In this document: positions 1-6,690 of the stretch, piece after piece
Layout of the letters: each line of letters begins with the position of its first letter
Numbering within the stretch: position 1 is the stretch's first letter
Notes under the pieces: generated by a model
What the model saw: the letters and a program-made list of their open reading frames with translations, nothing else
What the model was told of the DNA's origin: nothing
Database searches by the model: none
NCBI GenBank assembly: GCA_945874115.1
Contig: CAMCFD010000018.1
Coordinates: 1 to 21,343 of the forward strand
From: Rickettsia typhi
Lineage (GTDB): Bacteria; Pseudomonadota; Alphaproteobacteria; Rickettsiales; UBA1997
Direction of reading: 5' to 3'
Length of the DNA: 21,343 nucleotides
Program-made: the position numbers and the translations under genes

Positions 1-1487
1 GAAACGCAATTTTAGTTGCAGGAAGTATTTTTGAGGCTTGCAAATATTATGAATTGCTTCAAAGCACTGAATTTAAAGGTAAATGCGCTTTAGTCACTTC
101 ATACAATCCAAATTATCGTGATGTGGCAAGTGAAGAAACAGGAGCTAACACCGAAACTGATAAACAATATATTTTTGGAATTTATACAAAAATTTTAGAA
201 AATGTTGATGCTGAGACTGGAAAAAGCAAAGCTGAAACTTATGAAGATAAAGCTAAGTCTTTATTTAAAGATGAACCAGCAAATATGAAATTGCTGATTG
301 TGGTTGCCAAGCTTCTAACTGGATTTGATGCACCTTCTTGCACTTACATTTATCTTGATAAAGAGATGCAAGATCACGGTTTATTTCAAGCAATTTGCAG
401 GGTTAATAGACTTGATGGCGATGATAAAGATTTTGGCTATATTGTTGATTACAAAGAGCTTTTCAAAAAAGTTGAGAATGCTGTTTCGGTTTACACTTCT
501 GATCTTGAATATGATGAATTTGTAAAAGAAGATTGCGACATTTTGCTTAAAGACCGCTTAGAAAAAGGCAAAGAGCGTTTAGATAATTCTTTAGAGCAAG
601 CCGCACTTGTGTGCGAACATGTTGAATTGCCAAAAAATGATTTGAATTATATTCGTTATTTTTGTGGCAACCCTGAAGATGCCGATGATTTAAAAATTAG
701 AGAAGCAAGAAGAAATGCGCTTTATAAAGCAATAGTTTCATTGATTAGAGCTTATGCAAATATTGCATCTGAAATGCTTCAAGCTGGATATTCTGAAGCA
801 GAAACTATGGAAATTAAAAACAAGTTAGACAGTTATTTAAGGCTGCGAGAAATAATTCGTAAAGCTAGCGGCGAAACATTAGATATTAAGCCCTATGAAG
901 CTGATATTAGGTTTTTAATTGATAACTACATACAGGCCGATCCAAGCAAGAGAATTGATAATTTTGAAAATAAAAGTTTATTAGAACTAATCACCAAAAT
1001 TGGAATTGATGAGGCAATAAATGAATTACCTGAAGGAATTAAAAACAATCAAGAAGCTGTTGCGGAAACTATTGAGAACAATATTCGCCAAAAAATTATT
1101 TCAGAACATCTTATTGACCCAGCTTATTTTGAGGAAATGAGTAAGTTGCTTGGAACGATTATTTCTGAGCTTAGAGCAAAAAGGATAAGCTATGAAGAAT
1201 ATTTGCAAAAGATGGCGCTTCTTGCTCAAAAAGTTTCTAACACAAAAAGAGATGATTTGCCAAGCAGCATCAAAACTTCAGCCCAAAGAGCTTTATTTCA
1301 CAACCTTAGCAGGGATGAATCGCTGGCATTAAAAGTTGATGAAGCTGTTAGAAGGGTTATGCTAGTTGATTTTAGAGGAAACGAAAGGAAGGAAAGATTG
1401 ATCAAGCAAGAGATTTATCAAATTCTGCAAGACGAACAAGAAGTGGAGAGAATTTTTTCTATTATCAAAGAGCAAAGAGATTATTAA
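1..1487 (+). CDS. hsdR: Type I restriction enzyme R subunit (HsdR), C-terminal part, 5' end outside window
   Basis: This is the motor/nuclease subunit of a type I restriction-modification system, which translocates DNA and cleaves unmodified DNA together with HsdM and HsdS. The frame is open from base 3 with no stop and runs off the left edge, so the visible 494 codons are only about the C-terminal half of a usual 900-1100 residue HsdR. The visible part starts in the second RecA-like helicase domain: LLTGFDAP (bases 312-335, motif V) and QAICRVNR (387-410, motif VI). A long helical region follows, ending in a DUF3387-like C-terminus. The N-terminal nuclease domain, Walker A and hsdM/hsdS must lie to the left, if they exist. 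Arginine is mostly AGA/AGG here, whereas genes such as gltA favour CGN, consistent with horizontal acquisition (inference). The next gene starts one base after its stop. Family confidence is high; activity of the whole system cannot be judged. Confidence 0.9.
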   Translation, partial: NAILVAGSIFEACKYYELLQSTEFKGKCALVTSYNPNYRDVASEETGANTETDKQYIFGIYTKILENVDAETGKSKAETYEDKAKSLFKDEPANMKLLIVVAKLLTGFDAPSCTYIYLDKEMQDHGLFQAICRVNRLDGDDKDFGYIVDYKELFKKVENAVSVYTSDLEYDEFVKEDCDILLKDRLEKGKERLDNSLEQAALVCEHVELPKNDLNYIRYFCGNPEDADDLKIREARRNALYKAIVSLIRAYANIASEMLQAGYSEAETMEIKNKLDSYLRLREIIRKASGETLDIKPYEADIRFLIDNYIQADPSKRIDNFENKSLLELITKIGIDEAINELPEGIKNNQEAVAETIENNIRQKIISEHLIDPAYFEEMSKLLGTIISELRAKRISYEEYLQKMALLAQKVSNTKRDDLPSSIKTSAQRALFHNLSRDESLALKVDEAVRRVMLVDFRGNERKERLIKQEIYQILQDEQEVERIFSIIKEQRDY

Positions 1488-1488
1488 A

Positions 1489-2238
1489 ATGCACCAGATA
1501 AATTTAGGAAATATCAATGTTGATGTTGTGCTGAAGAATATAAAGAATGTTCATTTAAGCGTTCAACCACCATTTGGAAAAGTTAGAATTGCCGCGCCTG
1601 ACAGAATGGAACTTGAAACAATTCGTATGTTTGCAATTTCAAAACTTGGTTGGATAAAAAAACACCAAAATAAAATGTTGAAGCAAGAAAGAGAAAGCTT
1701 GAAGGATTACAAAACACGAGAAAGTCACTTTTTTCTAGGAAAGAGATATTTGCTTAAGGTTGTAGAAGGTCAACATAATCCAAGTGTTTTGCTTCATCAC
1801 AACAGCATTGCTTTAAATGTAAGATCAAATTCGAATAAAGAACAAAGACAGATTCTTTTGCAAGAGTGGTATCGCGCACAATTGAGAGAGATTGCATTAA
1901 AGATGGTTAAAAAGTGGGAAAGAAAAATGAATGTGAGGGTTGATGAACTGACAATTAGAAAAATGAAAACCAGATGGGGAAGTTGCAATCAGCAATCTAA
2001 AAAGATTCATCTAAACTTAGAATTAGCAAAGAAACCTTTACAATGTCTAGAATATATTGTTGTTCATGAAATGGTTCACCTTCTTGAAAGAAAACATAGT
2101 GACCGTTTTTTGTTCTATATGAATAGATTTTTGCCTAATTGGAAAGCATATAAGGAAGATTTAAGGCAGTTGCCAATAAGTTCTTATCCAATCAAATTAG
2201 ATATTAAGGATAGTAGCAAGATTTTTAATTTAGATTAG
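1489..2238 (+). CDS. YgjP-like (DUF45) zinc metallopeptidase associated with the hsdR locus
   Basis: The 249-residue protein belongs to the YgjP/M48-related family of small predicted zinc metallopeptidases. It carries the zinc motif HEMVHLLERKH, that is HExxH-x5-H, with H193, E194, H197 and H203. Before this lies the family's conserved TRWGSC block (about residues 162-167). There is no signal peptide or membrane segment, so it should be cytoplasmic. Its ATG follows the hsdR stop by one base (TAAaATG), so translation is very probably coupled. Genes of this family are often the last gene of type I restriction-modification operons; their role there is not established. Candidate roles are proteolytic control of HsdR or an unrelated housekeeping role, and neither can be told from sequence. 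It shares the AGA-rich codon use of hsdR, suggesting the two travel together. Confidence 0.85.
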   Translation: MHQINLGNINVDVVLKNIKNVHLSVQPPFGKVRIAAPDRMELETIRMFAISKLGWIKKHQNKMLKQERESLKDYKTRESHFFLGKRYLLKVVEGQHNPSVLLHHNSIALNVRSNSNKEQRQILLQEWYRAQLREIALKMVKKWERKMNVRVDELTIRKMKTRWGSCNQQSKKIHLNLELAKKPLQCLEYIVVHEMVHLLERKHSDRFLFYMNRFLPNWKAYKEDLRQLPISSYPIKLDIKDSSKIFNLD

Positions 2239-2357
2239 TTTTATCAAAAAATAAGTTGGGGGTAAAAATGCGGGTAAATTACTTTTTACGAATTAACCAA
2301 ATCCTTTATTACCAACCACCCCACCCCAACAATATGACTGCCGTCACTCGCCATTAT

Positions 2358-2383
2358 TTCAAAAAAATCTACATTTTTTTGAA
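2358..2383. repeat. Perfect 10-bp inverted repeat (A/T hairpin)
   Basis: TTCAAAAAAA and TTTTTTTGAA are separated by a 6-base loop (TCTACA). The stem is perfect, but almost all A-T. It lies about 120 bases after the metallopeptidase stop and could weakly terminate transcription on either strand. The lack of a GC-rich stem argues against a strong intrinsic terminator. Confidence 0.35.
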
Positions 2384-2692
2384 GGCATTCAGATTCTCTC
2401 TAAAGTTGATAGGAGGCAAAGCTTCCTTGGTCTTAGAAATAGATATGCCCTCTTTGTTCAATTTTCTGGTTGCTCCTTAAATAGTGTAAAAAAACCGCAT
2501 ATATTATATCGCCTCCAATTCAGTATTATTTTTCCAATTAACCACCCAAATTGCTCTTATAAACAGGCAAAACCCTTCGTAGGGCTGATCTTATAGACAT
2601 CGTCACTTTAAATATCGCCGAATTGGAATTTGCTATGAAAGTTGAGAAATTGGCTGCAAAACCATTCTCGCCAAGGCCGATGCTAAAATATT

Positions 2693-2950
2693 TCACCCAC
2701 GCAACCGATAACCAATCACAGTCTCAGTAATAATATATTTCGGGTTAAGCGGATTATCTTTTAATTTTTTGCGCAAATGCTGAATATGAATTCTTAAGTA
2801 ATGATTATTTTGCAAATAATTTTTCCCCCAAATTTCTTTTGATAACTGTTTGTAGGTTACAATTTTTCCGGCATTTTTAACCAAAATAATTAAGATTTTA
2901 TATTCAAGAGGCGTCAAAGAAAATTCTTCTTTTTCGACTATTGACTCCTA
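2693..2950 (-). pseudogene. kdpE: Remnant of KdpE-type response regulator (DNA-binding domain only)
   Basis: Reading leftward from 2947, this encodes the winged-helix output domain of an OmpR/PhoB-family regulator. Diagnostic blocks are SLTPLEYKIL, KIVTYKQLSKEIWG, HYLRIHIQHLRKKL and ITETVIGYRL, which match the KdpE branch (HYLR and ITE-GYR pattern) better than PhoB or OmpR. KdpE activates the high-affinity Kdp potassium transporter. The frame ends properly at 2693, but on the 5' side it meets an in-frame stop at 2948-2950. A further short open piece (2951-3010) ends at another stop (3011-3013). The receiver domain with its phospho-acceptor aspartate is absent, and no kdpD or kdpFABC is visible. 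A start codon at TTG 2915-2917 could still yield a 74-residue stand-alone DNA-binding domain, but there is no ribosome-binding site, so I regard it as a dead fragment. Confidence 0.8.
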
Positions 2951-3068
2951 AACATTTTTAACAATTTGCACCGAACCTCTTGGGTTCATAAGCGAAATAA
3001 TCGACATGCCTCATAATGAGATAATTGGGCGACTTTACTATTTTTTTCCGCATCAACAATATTATGTC

Positions 3069-3203
3069 ATTTTAACTTTAAAATCAGCGTTTTAGGCCTC
3101 ATCTTTTAAAAGAAAAATTTTGCATATCTTAATGCAAATTGACCCTTCTTTTAAATTTATCCTTAAAAATATTTTGCCTAAATGCTGATTTTAAAGTTAA
3201 AAT
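3069..3203. repeat. Large palindromic element, 135 bp, MITE- or rickettsial-palindrome-like
   Basis: Outer arms of 20 bp are perfectly inverted: ATTTTAACTTTAAAATCAGC (3069-3088) against its complement at 3184-3203. After a small bulge the pairing continues with TTTAGGC (3091-3097) against GCCTAAA (3176-3182). Further in, TTTAAAAGAA (3105-3114) pairs with TTCTTTTAAA (3146-3155), and a TTTGCAT/ATGCAAA tip closes the structure. The element thus folds nearly end to end as one long hairpin. It lies between the dead kdpE fragment and the SMR promoter. No second copy was noticed in this window. It could be a small non-autonomous mobile element, a palindromic repeat of the kind known from Rickettsia genomes, or a bidirectional terminator. 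Confidence 0.7.
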
Positions 3204-3231
3204 TGCATTACGCACACTTGCCAATCAAAAA

Positions 3232-3260
3232 TTGACAAAAATAGTTAACAGCCTTATCAT
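3232..3260 (+). promoter_or_regulatory. Strong sigma70-type promoter for the SMR exporter
   Basis: A perfect -35 box TTGACA (3232-3237) is followed after 17 bases by TATCAT (3255-3260), five of six consensus bases. Transcription would begin near 3267, leaving a leader of about 60 bases before the ATG at 3329. No guanidine-riboswitch motif was seen in that leader. This is the best promoter match found in the window. Confidence 0.65.
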
Positions 3261-3328
3261 GAGAATTGCCCGCAAAATTGCACCACACCTCGTCAAATCG
3301 ACGCGACATTTTAATAAAAAGGAGCATT

Positions 3329-3652
3329 ATGTCTATCTCATGGATTTATCTTATTCTCGCCGGATTATTTGAAGTATGTTGGGCTATCGGCCTAAAATAT
3401 ACCGACGGATTCACGCGCCTTTGGCCAAGCCTCTTCACTCTAGCAACCCTTGCCGCAAGCATGCTCTTACTTGCCAAAGCCGCACAAACATTGCCAATCG
3501 GAACCGCCTACGCAGTCTGGGTCGGAATCGGCGCATTTGGCGCTGCAGTGCTTGGGATTATTTTATTTCAAGAATCTTTCTCGGCAATGCGAGTGTTATT
3601 TCTTGGCCTACTTCTGGTTTCTATTATCGGACTAAAAATTACCAGCGCCTAG
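3329..3652 (+). CDS. Small multidrug resistance (SMR) family exporter, Gdx/SugE-like
   Basis: The 107-residue protein has four hydrophobic helices, the usual SMR size, and would act as a dual-topology or antiparallel dimer in the inner membrane, exchanging protons for guanidinium or small cationic compounds. The essential membrane glutamate is E15 in LAGLFEVCWAIGLKYT. The following W and the GLKYTDGF loop, the TAYAVWVGIGAFGAA block and the terminal GLKI resemble the SugE/Gdx guanidinium exporter subgroup more than EmrE. The start at 3329 is chosen because it gives the normal N-terminus MSISWIYL and has AAGGAG (3319-3324) four bases upstream; an earlier in-frame ATG at 3266 lacks one and would add 21 non-family residues. 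It is a lone gene with its own strong promoter. Substrate assignment is inference; the family is secure. Confidence 0.92.
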   Translation: MSISWIYLILAGLFEVCWAIGLKYTDGFTRLWPSLFTLATLAASMLLLAKAAQTLPIGTAYAVWVGIGAFGAAVLGIILFQESFSAMRVLFLGLLLVSIIGLKITSA

Positions 3653-3987
3653 ATTGTTCTAAAAAAACTGATTCTAATCAATGTATTTTTCGCGGCTTTA
3701 AAAATATTTTATGGAAAAATTAACACTCTCAAAAAGATAATTTACCATAAAAATACCTCAATTTCAGCCAATATTTTCTTCGTCTTTCGGGGTGGATTTT
3801 AAAAAAGCCGCACCAAGCCAAAAGTAATTTTGCAAAAAAAATCCACTTCGACTAATTTAGTGCCCAGAAGTTTTAAAGCCGAAGTTTATTCTAAGAGATT
3901 TATTTTAGAAAAAATTAGTGTTTATTTTAAATTGTCGACTTAAAAGAGAGAAGCTGCATAACTAAATGATGAGAAAAATCCGAAATA
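3653..3987. other. Intergenic stretch between convergent SMR gene and mnmA
   Basis: These 335 bases separate the 3' ends of two converging genes. I see no coding signal. The only structure is an inverted repeat, GTGGATTTT (3792-3800) against AAAATCCAC (3838-3846), noted separately. Confidence 0.6.
3791..3847. repeat. Inverted repeat, possible bidirectional 3'-end hairpin
   Basis: A 9-bp perfect stem (3792-3800 with 3838-3846) is extended by one possible G-U pair, enclosing a 37-base loop. Because it lies between convergent genes it might end transcripts from either side, though the loop is long and no clean T-run follows on the plus strand. Confidence 0.35.
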
Positions 3988-5166
3988 CTACGCCACCTCT
4001 TTCGTGATCCAACCGCCACCCAAAACTCTGTCGCCATCATAAATCACGCAAGCCTGACCGGGCGTGATCGCGCGCGTCATCGATTTCATCACGATTTCAA
4101 CTTCATTATTTGCAAGTGGATAAATTGTCGCTTTTTCCTCTTCATGATTCGAACGCAGTCTAACCAAAGCTTCAAAGCCTTTTTTACCCTCAATTTCGGC
4201 TAAATTCGCAAAATTTTCATCAATTAACCAATTCATTTCGCGCACAATAAATCTGCGGTTTTGCAAGAATTTTTCTTCACCAACAAACACGACATTTTCT
4301 TTTGGCTCAATTTTTACCACATAAAGTGGCTCGGGATAAGAAATTCCAAGGCCGCGACGTTGCCCTAAAGTAAAATTAATAATTCCATTATGTCGGCCTA
4401 AAATTGCGCCAGTTTCAATATGGCGCAATTCGCCTTCTTTAAAGGCTTGCGGGCGATGTTTTGCAATCACACTCGCATAATCACCATTTGGCACAAAACA
4501 AATATCTTGGCTATCAGGCTTGTTTGCTATCTCAAGGCCATATTTTAGCGCAAGTTCACGCGTGTGTTCTTTTTTAAAACCCCCAAGCGGAAAGCGCAAG
4601 AAATCAAGCTGCTCTTTGGTTGTTGCAAATAAAAAATAGCTTTGATCTTTGTTTTCATCAACAGCTTTGTGAAGCTGTGCATTGCCGTCAAAACCTCTCA
4701 AGGCTAAGTCTTCAGAGGCTAAATCGACATTTTCAGCACCAACCCTTCTAACATAATGACCAGTCGCCAGCGCCTCAGCGCCTAAGTCTCGCGCCACTTT
4801 CATTAAATCACGAAACTTCACTGACTGATTACACCTAACACACGGAATTGGCGTTTCGCCACGCAAATAACTATCCGCAAAATCGTCAATTACTGATTCG
4901 CGAAATAAATTCTCATAATTCAAGACATAATGAGGAAAATTATGTTTATCAGCAACCTTCTTCGCATCCATAATATCAACGCCCGCGCAACACGCATTTT
5001 TCTTTTTCAAAGTCTTGCCAATGTCATAAAGTTGCAACGTGATGCCAATCACATCGTAACCCTGCTCTTTTAGCATACAGGCAACAACAGACGAATCAAC
5101 GCCGCCAGACATCGCGACCACTATTTTTGTATCTTTTGGATCTTTATTTATCCCCAAAGAATTCAT
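3988..5166 (-). CDS. mnmA: tRNA-uridine 2-sulfurtransferase MnmA
   Basis: MnmA puts sulfur on C2 of the wobble uridine (U34) of Lys, Glu and Gln tRNAs, using ATP and persulfide sulfur delivered from a cysteine desulfurase. The 392-residue protein starts with the PP-loop ATP-binding motif SGGVDSS (residues 20-26). The catalytic cysteine is C112 in PCVRCNQSVKF and the partner persulfide cysteine is C223 in SQDICFVPNGDY. A C-terminal beta-barrel region includes TLGQRRGLGI and ITPGQACVIYDGDRVLGGG. Length is slightly above E. coli's owing to a short insert around 142-172, as is common in alphaproteobacteria. The gene diverges from gltA across 149 bases that must hold both promoters; no Shine-Dalgarno precedes its ATG. 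Confidence 0.97.
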   Translation of the reverse strand: MNSLGINKDPKDTKIVVAMSGGVDSSVVACMLKEQGYDVIGITLQLYDIGKTLKKKNACCAGVDIMDAKKVADKHNFPHYVLNYENLFRESVIDDFADSYLRGETPIPCVRCNQSVKFRDLMKVARDLGAEALATGHYVRRVGAENVDLASEDLALRGFDGNAQLHKAVDENKDQSYFLFATTKEQLDFLRFPLGGFKKEHTRELALKYGLEIANKPDSQDICFVPNGDYASVIAKHRPQAFKEGELRHIETGAILGRHNGIINFTLGQRRGLGISYPEPLYVVKIEPKENVVFVGEEKFLQNRRFIVREMNWLIDENFANLAEIEGKKGFEALVRLRSNHEEEKATIYPLANNEVEIVMKSMTRAITPGQACVIYDGDRVLGGGWITKEVA

Positions 5167-5191
5167 TTTTATAAAAAAGTTAAATATTTGC

Positions 5192-5220
5192 TTGAAAAAA
5201 ATTGCTAGCTAATGCACAAT
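5192..5220 (+). promoter_or_regulatory. Candidate gltA promoter
   Basis: TTGAAA (5192-5197) and CACAAT (5215-5220) have 17-base spacing in the mnmA-gltA divergent region, about 95 bases before the gltA start. The -10 match is modest, so this is only a candidate. Confidence 0.3.
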
Positions 5221-5315
5221 TGATTTTATTAATTTTAAGAGCTTTTTGCAACGCTTTATTTTCGTCGCCAAAGCTTTTAAGTCCAATTTTTTAGAGAATC
5301 AAACCTTATTATACA

Positions 5316-6617
5316 ATGGCCGATTTAAAAAACAACAGCGCTAAGCTTACTCTACCAAACAACAAAGAAATCGAATTTCCGATTCGTAAGGCCTCAATTG
5401 GCCAAGATGTAATCGATATTTCCTCACTTTATAAAGAAACTGGAATGTTCACTTATGACCCGGGATTTTTATCTACCGCGTCTTGCGAGTCTACAATCAC
5501 CTTCATTGACGGCGATCAAGGAATTTTGCGCCACCGCGGTTATGCCATTGAAGATTTGGCAAAAAATTGCGAATATCTCGAAGTTGCACACCTTCTTATT
5601 GGCGGCGAATTGCCAAGCAGATCGCAATATAAAGTCTTTTGCGACAACATAAAGAAACACACTATTGTCCACGAACAGCTTCAAATTCTATATCGCGGCT
5701 TTCCAAGGCGCGCTCACCCAATGGCAATTATGGTTGGAGCCGTTGCCTCACTTTCAGCTTTTTATCACGAAGAAGTCAACACCACAACTGCTGAAGGCAG
5801 AATGGATGTTGCTTACAAAATCATCGCCAAAATGCCGACACTTGCGGCAATGGCCTATAAATATTCAATCGGCGAGCCAATAATTTATCCTCGCGACGAG
5901 CTTGGCTTTGGCGAAAACTTCCTGCACATGCTATTTGAAAGGCCTGGCAAAAAATACGAAGTAAGCCCAATAATTGCTAAAGCGATGGAGAAAATCTTCA
6001 TCCTTCACGCCGATCACGAACAAAACGCATCAACCTCAACCGTAAGACTCGCCGGCTCTTCTGGCGCTAATCCTTTTGCCTGTATCGGCGCAGGAATTGC
6101 CTCACTTTGGGGCCCTGCTCACGGCGGCGCAAATGAAGAAGTTATCGAAATGTTGCAACAAATCAAAACCGTCGATCGAATTCCCGAATTTATCGCGCGC
6201 GCCAAAGACAAAAATGACCCGTTTCGCCTCATGGGATTCGGACATCGCGTCTATAAAAACTATGATCCACGCGCCGCAGTTCTTAAAGTTTCGTGCGACG
6301 AAGTTCTTCAAGAACTCGGAATCAAAGACGATCCACTTTTGCACATCGCCGTCGAACTTGAAAAAATTGCACTAAACGACCAATATTTCATCGACCGAAA
6401 ATTATTCCCGAATGTCGATTTTTATTCAGGAATAATTTATAAAGCACTCGGAATTCCATCAAATTTATTCACCGTAATTTTCGCAATCGCCCGCTCTTCT
6501 GGCTGGATTGCTCAGTGGAAAGAAATGGTTGAAGACAAGGCTTTCAAAATTGGGCGCCCTCGCCAACTTTATATCGGAGCCGCGAAAAAAGATTATGTTG
6601 AAATGAAAAACCGATAG
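5316..6617 (+). CDS. gltA: Citrate synthase, type II
   Basis: Citrate synthase condenses acetyl-CoA and oxaloacetate to citrate, the entry step of the TCA cycle, in the cytosol. The 433-residue protein has the usual length of the hexameric Gram-negative type with its N-terminal beta domain (TLPNNKEIEFPI). The catalytic triad is in place: H269 in WGPAHGGANEE, H310 in MGFGHRVYKNYDPRA, and D368 in FPNVDFYSGIIY. The start at 5316 gives the conserved N-terminus; the bases before it (AAACCTTATTATACA) carry no Shine-Dalgarno. It diverges from mnmA and is followed after 73 bases by the VirB4-like gene, probably with its own promoter. A short GC stem (6622-6626 with 6644-6648) lies just after the stop and is too weak to call as a terminator. 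Identification is very secure. Confidence 0.98.
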   Translation: MADLKNNSAKLTLPNNKEIEFPIRKASIGQDVIDISSLYKETGMFTYDPGFLSTASCESTITFIDGDQGILRHRGYAIEDLAKNCEYLEVAHLLIGGELPSRSQYKVFCDNIKKHTIVHEQLQILYRGFPRRAHPMAIMVGAVASLSAFYHEEVNTTTAEGRMDVAYKIIAKMPTLAAMAYKYSIGEPIIYPRDELGFGENFLHMLFERPGKKYEVSPIIAKAMEKIFILHADHEQNASTSTVRLAGSSGANPFACIGAGIASLWGPAHGGANEEVIEMLQQIKTVDRIPEFIARAKDKNDPFRLMGFGHRVYKNYDPRAAVLKVSCDEVLQELGIKDDPLLHIAVELEKIALNDQYFIDRKLFPNVDFYSGIIYKALGIPSNLFTVIFAIARSSGWIAQWKEMVEDKAFKIGRPRQLYIGAAKKDYVEMKNR

Positions 6618-6690
6618 AAAACGCGCCCACAAAATATTTCGCCGCGCGCAATTTATATTACAAATTAAGTAAACTATATTTTGGCAAAAA

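Larger units (their letters stand above)
2239..3328. other. Decayed intergenic region without an intact gene
   Basis: About 1.1 kb between the restriction locus and the SMR exporter holds no convincing intact gene. It contains a perfect A/T hairpin (2358-2383), a disabled KdpE-type response-regulator remnant on the minus strand (2693-2950), a large palindrome (3069-3203) and the exporter promoter (3232-3260). An open stretch at 2256-2480 has no recognisable motif and reads like chance. The stretch 2580-2690 has a briefly open plus frame that I could not assign. The region looks like a former gene neighbourhood undergoing erosion. Confidence 0.6.

Noticed and set aside
2256..2480. Open frame of 74 codons downstream of the metallopeptidase gene
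   Set aside because: No family motif, no ribosome-binding signal, basic and aromatic-rich composition typical of translated A/T-rich non-coding DNA, and it lies in a decayed region.
3261..3328. Guanidine riboswitch ahead of the Gdx-like exporter
   Set aside because: Neither the paired ACGR-loop hairpins of guanidine-II nor a guanidine-I fold can be found in the short leader.
3266..3328. Upstream ATG for the SMR gene
   Set aside because: It would add 21 residues not found in the family, and the AAGGAG motif sits directly before the ATG at 3329.
3139..3372. Open frame overlapping the palindrome and the SMR start
   Set aside because: It begins within the palindromic element and overlaps the real SMR gene out of frame; the product has no recognisable domain.
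6622..6648. GC-rich inverted repeat after gltA as a terminator
   Set aside because: Only five base pairs with a 17-base loop and no T-run; not sufficient.
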